In this document: one piece after another, positions 59,353 through 64,000 of the stretch | Numbering within the stretch: position 1 is the stretch's first letter | How the letters are laid out: every line of letters starts with the position of its first letter | DNA from: Dehalobacter restrictus DSM 9455 | GTDB lineage: Bacteria; Bacillota; Desulfitobacteriia; Desulfitobacteriales; Syntrophobotulaceae | Direction of reading: 5' to 3' | NCBI RefSeq assembly: GCF_000512895.1 | Contig: NZ_CP007033.1 | Span: forward strand, 464,001-528,000 | DNA length: 64,000 bases | The notes under the pieces: generated by a model | Databases searched by the model: none | Seen by the model: only the letters and a program-made list of their open reading frames with translations | What the model was told of the DNA's origin: nothing | Translations under genes and position numbers: made by a program

Positions 59353-60801
59353 ATGAATCTTAAGAAGCGTTTAATTGCAGCAAATGCAGCTACCGTGGCG
59401 ATTCCGGTACTGATTACAGCACTGGTCGCCATAGCGTATCTGTTTATATACAGCAAACTATATGGCAATATATATTCCTGGGAAAGCTACCAGCGGGCCT
59501 CTAAGATTGAAGCAGCACTGATGGATACAGAAAGACTGATCCAGCAGGAGAGCCCCGACGCGATTGCTGATGAAAAGTTTCAGCGGCTGTTGCGCCAGAA
59601 AATAGCCGAAATCGGAGGCGAACTGATCATCCTGAAGGATGATAGCGTGATCTATACCTCGCTGGATGCACCGGGAATTGGCAAGATTGAGCTGGCTAAG
59701 GCCCTGGAAGCAGGGCAAAACAAGCCTGGCAAGGAAACCATTGTGATCAGCAGTCAGTCCTTTACGGTTCAAATTATTGAGCAGGATCCCGCAGATGCCG
59801 CCGGAGGAACCGTGCTGCTGCTCGTTCCGCCGGATCAGGAAGCTAACGGCCTGATTCAATTTCTCATTGTGATCGGCCTGACGTTTCTTTGCACTTTTAT
59901 TGCTACGAACATCCTGATCTCCTATCAGTTTTCGCGGGCGGTTTTGCAGCCCCTAAATCACCTGCAGCATGCTGCAGATGAGATTCGGACCGGCAACCTG
60001 GACTGCCAGATTGCCGAAGAAGGTGACCGGGAGATTGAAGCATTGTGCCGGGACCTCGAGCTTATGCGCCTTAAGCTCAAGGAATCGATCCATACCCAGC
60101 TGAAATATGAAGACAACAGAAAAATGCTGATATCCAGCATATCCCATGATTTAAAGACTCCCGTTACGTCGATTAAGGGTTATGTTGAAGGCATTTTGGA
60201 TGGCGTCGCAAATACCCCGGAAAAAACGGAGAAATATTTAAAAACCATCTATGTAAAGGCTGAGCAGGTTGATAAGATGATTGATGATTTGCTGCTCTAC
60301 GCCAAACTTGATCTAAACCAGATTCCGTTTAATTTTGAAAGGACCGATGTTCAGGAATTTATTAGAAGCTGTTTGCTGGAAAGTGAACCTGAACTCGAAA
60401 ACAATAGAATACACACGGAAATGTTCAGTGACCTGACCCAAAAGCGCTGCGTTTTTCTTGATCGGGAACGAATGAAAAGAATTGTAATGAACATTCTGGA
60501 TAACTCCCGTAAGTATATGGACAAAGATGAGGCAGTGATAAGGGTTCTGCTCAGGGAGACTCCTTCCAGTATTATTATGGAGTTTCAGGACAATGGGTGT
60601 GGAGTCAGTGAAAAGGATCTGCCGTATATTTTTGACCGGTTTTACCGTTCCGATCAGGCCAGAACAGGGATTGAGGGAAGCGGCCTCGGACTTGCGATTG
60701 CCCAACAGGTTGTCGAGGGGCATCAGGGGATTATCTGGGCAATGTCCCACGGCAAGGAAGGAATGAGTATTCTGATTTCACTGGCCTATCTTAAAGACTA
60801 G
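59353..60801 (+). CDS. Membrane histidine kinase
   Basis: The 482-residue kinase has two membrane helices (about 12-36 and 168-190) enclosing an extracellular sensor of about 130 residues, a HAMP linker (FSRAVLQPLNHLQHAADEIR), the phosphoacceptor His in SSISHDLKTPVTS near residue 265, N box MNILDNSRKYM, and G boxes DNGCG, FDRFYR and GSGLGLAIA. It probably phosphorylates the regulator encoded next. GAGGACC is a modest ribosome site. The extracytoplasmic loop is large enough to sense a ligand or the secreted protein directly. Confidence 0.95.
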   Translation: MNLKKRLIAANAATVAIPVLITALVAIAYLFIYSKLYGNIYSWESYQRASKIEAALMDTERLIQQESPDAIADEKFQRLLRQKIAEIGGELIILKDDSVIYTSLDAPGIGKIELAKALEAGQNKPGKETIVISSQSFTVQIIEQDPADAAGGTVLLLVPPDQEANGLIQFLIVIGLTFLCTFIATNILISYQFSRAVLQPLNHLQHAADEIRTGNLDCQIAEEGDREIEALCRDLELMRLKLKESIHTQLKYEDNRKMLISSISHDLKTPVTSIKGYVEGILDGVANTPEKTEKYLKTIYVKAEQVDKMIDDLLLYAKLDLNQIPFNFERTDVQEFIRSCLLESEPELENNRIHTEMFSDLTQKRCVFLDRERMKRIVMNILDNSRKYMDKDEAVIRVLLRETPSSIIMEFQDNGCGVSEKDLPYIFDRFYRSDQARTGIEGSGLGLAIAQQVVEGHQGIIWAMSHGKEGMSILISLAYLKD

Positions 60802-60855
60802 TACCACGTCAACTCTAAATCTACATGAAGAACACCATCCAAAACGAGGACTGTT

Positions 60856-61554
60856 ATGAAAAAAATTCTGATTATTGAAGATGATCTGAATATTGCGGAA
60901 CTGCAACAAGATTACCTGGAAGTGGAAGGTTTTGCAGCCGACATTTGTGCGGATGGTTCTGCCGGTCTGAAGCAGTTCCAGGAAAACGGCTATGATCTTC
61001 TAATCCTTGATATCATGCTTCCGGGTCTGGATGGTCTGGAGATTCTGCGCAGTCTAAGAGATGAAAAAGAGGTCCCTGTGATTTTGGTATCTGCTAAAAA
61101 AGAGGAAATCGACAAAATCAAAGGCTTTAATCTCGGAGCGGATGATTATATCACGAAACCCTTCAGCCCCGGTGAACTTGTCGCCAGGGTCAAAGCTCAT
61201 CTGCAGAATTATGAAAAACTGAAGAAGAAATTCAGCGAAAAGCAGATAAGCAACAACGCTGTTGTGATCCGTGGACTCAGGATCGAGAAAGAAGCCCGCA
61301 GGGTCTATATCCATAACCGGGAAGCAAATCTCGCCCAGAAAGAATTTGAGCTGCTTTTATATCTGGCCAAGCATCCCAACCGGGTATTCGGCAGAGACGA
61401 ATTATTCGAAAAGGTCTGGGGACTTGAGGCACTCGGTGATTCCGCTACGGTCACGGTTCATATCGCCCGGCTGCGCGATAAAATTGAAAGCGACCCTTCC
61501 AACCCGCAATATATCGAAACGGTATGGGGAGCGGGCTATCGGTTCAGGGTTTAA
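60856..61554 (+). CDS. OmpR-family response regulator
   Basis: The 232-residue regulator has a receiver with acid pair IIEDD, phosphoacceptor Asp in LLILDIMLPGLDG near residue 52 and lysine in YITKPFSPGE, and a winged-helix DNA-binding domain ending YIETVWGAGYRFRV. Likely targets include its own cluster, but no repeat operators were identified. It lies 54 bases after the kinase gene. Confidence 0.95.
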   Translation: MKKILIIEDDLNIAELQQDYLEVEGFAADICADGSAGLKQFQENGYDLLILDIMLPGLDGLEILRSLRDEKEVPVILVSAKKEEIDKIKGFNLGADDYITKPFSPGELVARVKAHLQNYEKLKKKFSEKQISNNAVVIRGLRIEKEARRVYIHNREANLAQKEFELLLYLAKHPNRVFGRDELFEKVWGLEALGDSATVTVHIARLRDKIESDPSNPQYIETVWGAGYRFRV

Positions 61555-61603
61555 TAAGAACATCAGAAATGAACCCATTACGCAGCAAAGGAAGAAGATC
61601 ATT

Positions 61604-62296
61604 TTGAAAAGAAAACAATCTAAAATCGCAATTGCCACGGTAGTTATATTATTTATTGTTGCCGGGTTAATGAGCTTTCTGGGCGGATCTGAAGTAGTCA
61701 GTGTGTTTTCTCGGTACAATTCTAATCAGGACCAGACAACCCCGCAAGATAACCAGACTTCTTATCATAACCAACAGAATGGAACGGCTGAAAACAGCGG
61801 TGGGAATAACCAGGGTACAGAAAACAATCAGAATGCTGAAGTACAACAGCAGGAATCCGCGAATAGACAGCAGGAAACGGCCAACTCTCAGGAAACACAG
61901 CAAAGCCACTACCGGATTGATGTTGATGTGACCGAACAAATTGTCCGGATCTATTATCGGGACTCTGAAATCAAACAATTTACAGCGTCGACAGGCGTCA
62001 ATAATTTGACTCCGCTGGGGGATTTTGAAATTCAAAACCGTGGCGAATGGTTTTTCTCGGAAAAATACCAGCAGGGCGCCAAATACTGGGTCTCTTTCAA
62101 AGACTGGGGTGTATACCTTTTCCATTCCGTCCCGATGGATGAACAGAAAAAAATGATTGCCGAAGAAGCGACTAAACTTGGCACACCGGCTTCTCATGGC
62201 TGTATCAGGCTCGAAGTGGAAAACGCCAAATGGATTTATGACAACATTCCGCAGGAACGAAGGTGCATATTCATTAATGTTATTAATGATGCCTAA
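61604..62296 (+). CDS. L,D-transpeptidase (YkuD family), membrane-anchored
   Basis: The 230-residue protein has an N-terminal membrane anchor (about residues 8-28), a linker of some 70 residues very rich in Gln and Asn, and a YkuD domain with HSVP and the catalytic SHGCIRLEVENAKWIYD (Cys near residue 200). Such enzymes make 3-3 cross-links or modify peptidoglycan. The start is TTG 61604 behind AGGAAG; the frame is open much further upstream but that part shadows the regulator gene. It lies 49 bases after the regulator and is probably part of the same unit. Confidence 0.92.
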   Translation: MKRKQSKIAIATVVILFIVAGLMSFLGGSEVVSVFSRYNSNQDQTTPQDNQTSYHNQQNGTAENSGGNNQGTENNQNAEVQQQESANRQQETANSQETQQSHYRIDVDVTEQIVRIYYRDSEIKQFTASTGVNNLTPLGDFEIQNRGEWFFSEKYQQGAKYWVSFKDWGVYLFHSVPMDEQKKMIAEEATKLGTPASHGCIRLEVENAKWIYDNIPQERRCIFINVINDA

Positions 62297-62317
62297 AGAC
62301 GTGTTGTAAGGTCTCAT

Positions 62318-62355
62318 GAAAAATACTTTTCGCATAACGGAGAGTATTTTTTTTT
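62318..62355 (+). terminator. Intrinsic terminator after the L,D-transpeptidase gene
   Basis: AAAAATACT and AGTATTTTT pair around a loop of about 15 bases, and the T-run extends through 62355. It closes the envelope cluster. The stem is A/T-rich and so only moderately stable. Confidence 0.7.
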
Positions 62356-62454
62356 GGAAAAAGACGGAATGTATAGTAAGATAAACTTTAGAGAACTTGA
62401 TCAGAATAATTTAAAAGAAGTATTGGAGAAAAGTAAAAATAAATGGCTTAAGTA

Positions 62455-62489
62455 TTGAATAATTATTCGTCCGTGTGTATAATTATTAA
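62455..62489 (+). promoter_or_regulatory. arg operon promoter with two ARG-box-like operators
   Basis: TTGAAT (62455-62460), a 17-base spacer and TATAAT (62478-62483) form the promoter. TGAATAATTATTCG (62456-62469) differs by one base from the perfect ARG-box palindrome TGAATAATTATTCA and covers the -35. TGTATAATTATTAA (62476-62489) is a second, weaker box over the -10. Their centres are 20 bases apart, about two helical turns, as expected for ArgR/AhrC binding. Confidence 0.75.
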
Positions 62490-62529
62490 ATAGACTAAAC
62501 GCTGCATTACCGTTACAGGAGGGATATAG

Positions 62530-63558
62530 ATGATTAAAGTTGGAATTCTTGGAGCAACCGGCTATACAGGGCAGGAACTGCTTCGTTTATTAAATAACCA
62601 TCCAGAGGTCACGCTGGCGCATTTGGGCTCTTCTACATCTGCGGGAAAGCGTATTTCAGATATTTGCCCTCACCTTCAGGAAAGTCTGGAGAATGTGCTG
62701 GAGACAGAGGAGCTACCTGATGTCGACGTGGTGTTTATGGCGCTTCCGCATGGCATAGCAGCGGCTAGAGCTAGGGAATTGATGGAACACGGCATAAAAA
62801 TCGTGGATCTTGGAGCCGACTTCAGACTTAAAGACGCCCAGGAGTATGAAAATTGGTATAAGGTTAAGCATGCTGATCCGGCTTTACTGCCAAAGGCTGT
62901 TTACGGACTGCCTGAACTATACAGAAATGAAATTGCGGGGAAAGCCCTTGTGGCGAATCCGGGCTGTTATCCCACAGCATCCCAGCTAGCGCTGGTACCG
63001 CTACTCCGGGCAGGGCTGCTTGATCCGAACAGTATCATCATCGATGCCAAGTCGGGGGTCTCAGGAGCAGGCCGCGGGATTGTTCAGAACCTTCATTATT
63101 CCGAAGTGAATGAGAATTTTAAAGCTTACGGTGTTGGTGTGCATCGCCACACACCGGAGATCGAGCAGCAGTTAAGCGGTGCGGCGGATGCGAAAGTCGT
63201 GATTAGTTTTACCCCACATCTCGTACCAATGACCCGAGGCATACTGGCTACCATCTATGCCGGTGTCAAGAGCGGAATAACGGAGCAGGAACTGCGGGAT
63301 TGCTGGCAGCAAGATTACGAGAAGGAACCGTTTATTCATGTGATGCCGGAAAGAGAGTGGCCCCAGACGAAATATACGAATGGGAGCAACCACGCATTCC
63401 TTCAGCTAAGATATGACCAGCGGACCGGCAGGGTCGTCCTGGTTTCCGTTATTGACAATTTGGTCAAAGGAGCATCCGGCCAAGCCATCCAGAATATGAA
63501 CATCCTGTTTGATCTGCCGGAAACGACTGGGCTTCAAACCACCGCGCTCTGGCCATAG
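62530..63558 (+). CDS. argC: N-acetyl-gamma-glutamyl-phosphate reductase
   Basis: The 342-residue enzyme performs the third step of arginine synthesis with NADPH. GILGATGYTGQELLRLL is the nucleotide site; the catalytic Cys lies in VANPGCYPTAS (about residue 147), and the conserved His in GVGVHRHTPEI. ACAGGAGGG precedes the ATG. It is the first gene behind the ArgR-type promoter. Confidence 0.97.
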   Translation: MIKVGILGATGYTGQELLRLLNNHPEVTLAHLGSSTSAGKRISDICPHLQESLENVLETEELPDVDVVFMALPHGIAAARARELMEHGIKIVDLGADFRLKDAQEYENWYKVKHADPALLPKAVYGLPELYRNEIAGKALVANPGCYPTASQLALVPLLRAGLLDPNSIIIDAKSGVSGAGRGIVQNLHYSEVNENFKAYGVGVHRHTPEIEQQLSGAADAKVVISFTPHLVPMTRGILATIYAGVKSGITEQELRDCWQQDYEKEPFIHVMPEREWPQTKYTNGSNHAFLQLRYDQRTGRVVLVSVIDNLVKGASGQAIQNMNILFDLPETTGLQTTALWP

Positions 63559-63625
63559 GGAGACAAATGGACGTTTTTTTGTCCCCAAACATACAGACAC
63601 AGAAACGATCTAAGGAGGAATAGAA

Positions 63626-64000
63626 ATGATGGATAAATTGTATCCCTGGAAAGAAATAAATGGCGGGATTTCCGCGCCGCTTGGATTTTATGCCTGCGGG
63701 GTCAAAGCAGGAATCAAATATAAAGACAAATACGATCTGGCGCTGATCTTATCTGAAACCCCGGCCAGTGCGGCAGGGACGTTCACGCGCAATGTCGTGA
63801 AGGCCCACCCGCTGGTACTCACCGAGAAACATCTTGCAGACGGCAAAGCGCAGGCTGTTATTGTCAACAGTGGTAATGCCAATGCCTGTATGGGCGAGAT
63901 TGGTGACAACGCTGCCTCGGAGATGGCCAAGGTGACCGCAGAAGAGCTCGCTCTTGCTCCGGAAGATATCCTGGTATCGTCCACAGGGGTAATCGGACAG
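63626..64000 (+). CDS. argJ: ArgJ, glutamate N-acetyltransferase (5' part)
   Basis: The first 125 codons are present and run off the window edge without a stop. KLYPWKEINGGISAPLGFYA, IVNSGNANACMGEIGD and LVSSTGVIGQ match the alpha chain of ArgJ, which recycles acetyl groups from acetylornithine to glutamate. The self-cleavage threonine lies past the edge. AAGGAGGA lies before ATG 63626; ATG 63629 directly follows and is possible. The argC-argJ order is standard. Confidence 0.95.
   Translation, partial: MMDKLYPWKEINGGISAPLGFYACGVKAGIKYKDKYDLALILSETPASAAGTFTRNVVKAHPLVLTEKHLADGKAQAVIVNSGNANACMGEIGDNAASEMAKVTAEELALAPEDILVSSTGVIGQ

Noticed and set aside
61271-61603. N-terminal extension of the L,D-transpeptidase frame
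   Set aside because: It overlaps the DNA-binding domain of the response regulator in another frame; the membrane anchor begins only after TTG 61604.
61667-62335. Minus-strand frame of 222 codons over the L,D-transpeptidase gene
   Set aside because: The plus strand has the SHGCIRL catalytic motif; the reverse frame has nothing recognisable.

Overview
The window is chromosomal DNA of a low-to-mid GC, endospore-forming clostridial Firmicute, most likely of the Desulfitobacterium/Dehalobacter/Syntrophobotulus group (Peptococcaceae sensu lato). This placement is inferred from gene order, from protein sequences compared from memory, and from the spore genes tlp, a SleL/YaaH-like hydrolase and cwlD. 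No database search was possible.

Layout. 1-8906 holds the class III heat-shock operon (3' end of ctsR, mcsA, mcsB, clpC), then radA, a reverse-strand gene of unknown function, a YacL-type PIN/TRAM membrane protein and a fused ispDF. 9014-15975 holds gltX, cysS, mrnC, a double-length ThyX-like protein, folA, rlmB and sigH. 16094-16377 is a tRNA cluster (Thr-TGT, Tyr-GTA, initiator Met-CAT). 16485-21658 is an accessory block: two CheX-family genes, tlp, a LysM/GH18 spore hydrolase, an aromatic-acid-exporter-like protein and an amidohydrolase. 21891-55073 is the large translation and transcription supercluster: rpmG-secE-nusG-rplKA, rplJL, rpoBC, an L7Ae-like gene, rpsL-rpsG-fusA-tuf, the S10, spc and alpha operons, truA and rplM-rpsI. 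55353-62296 holds cwlD and a putative envelope-response module: a secreted protein, an ABC transporter, a histidine kinase, a response regulator and an L,D-transpeptidase. 62530 to the end starts the arginine operon (argC, argJ cut by the window edge) behind a promoter that carries two ARG-box-like palindromes.

How the genes work together. Most of the window makes ribosomes, RNA polymerase, elongation factors and their supply enzymes. Control signals visible in the DNA include sigma-A-type promoters before yacL, sigH, the tRNAs, rpmG, rpoB, ybxF and argC. There is a canonical L10 leader with an attenuator-like hairpin, and there are intrinsic terminators after the tRNAs, rplL, rpsI and the L,D-transpeptidase gene.

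The main oddities are: (1) rplL carries a one-base frameshift in an A6 run; (2) EF-Tu has a four-cysteine knuckle-like insert and S12 has an insert of about 15 residues; (3) ThyX is a tandem two-domain form with degenerate signatures; (4) rpmD is missing between rpsE and rplO, disA is not beside radA, and no ECF transporter genes lie between rplQ and truA; (5) 7-bp tandem repeat tracts lie in at least three intergenic gaps; (6) the secreted protein/ABC/two-component/L,D-transpeptidase neighbourhood is the best candidate for an undescribed system. There is no CRISPR array, rRNA gene, transposase or phage gene in the window.
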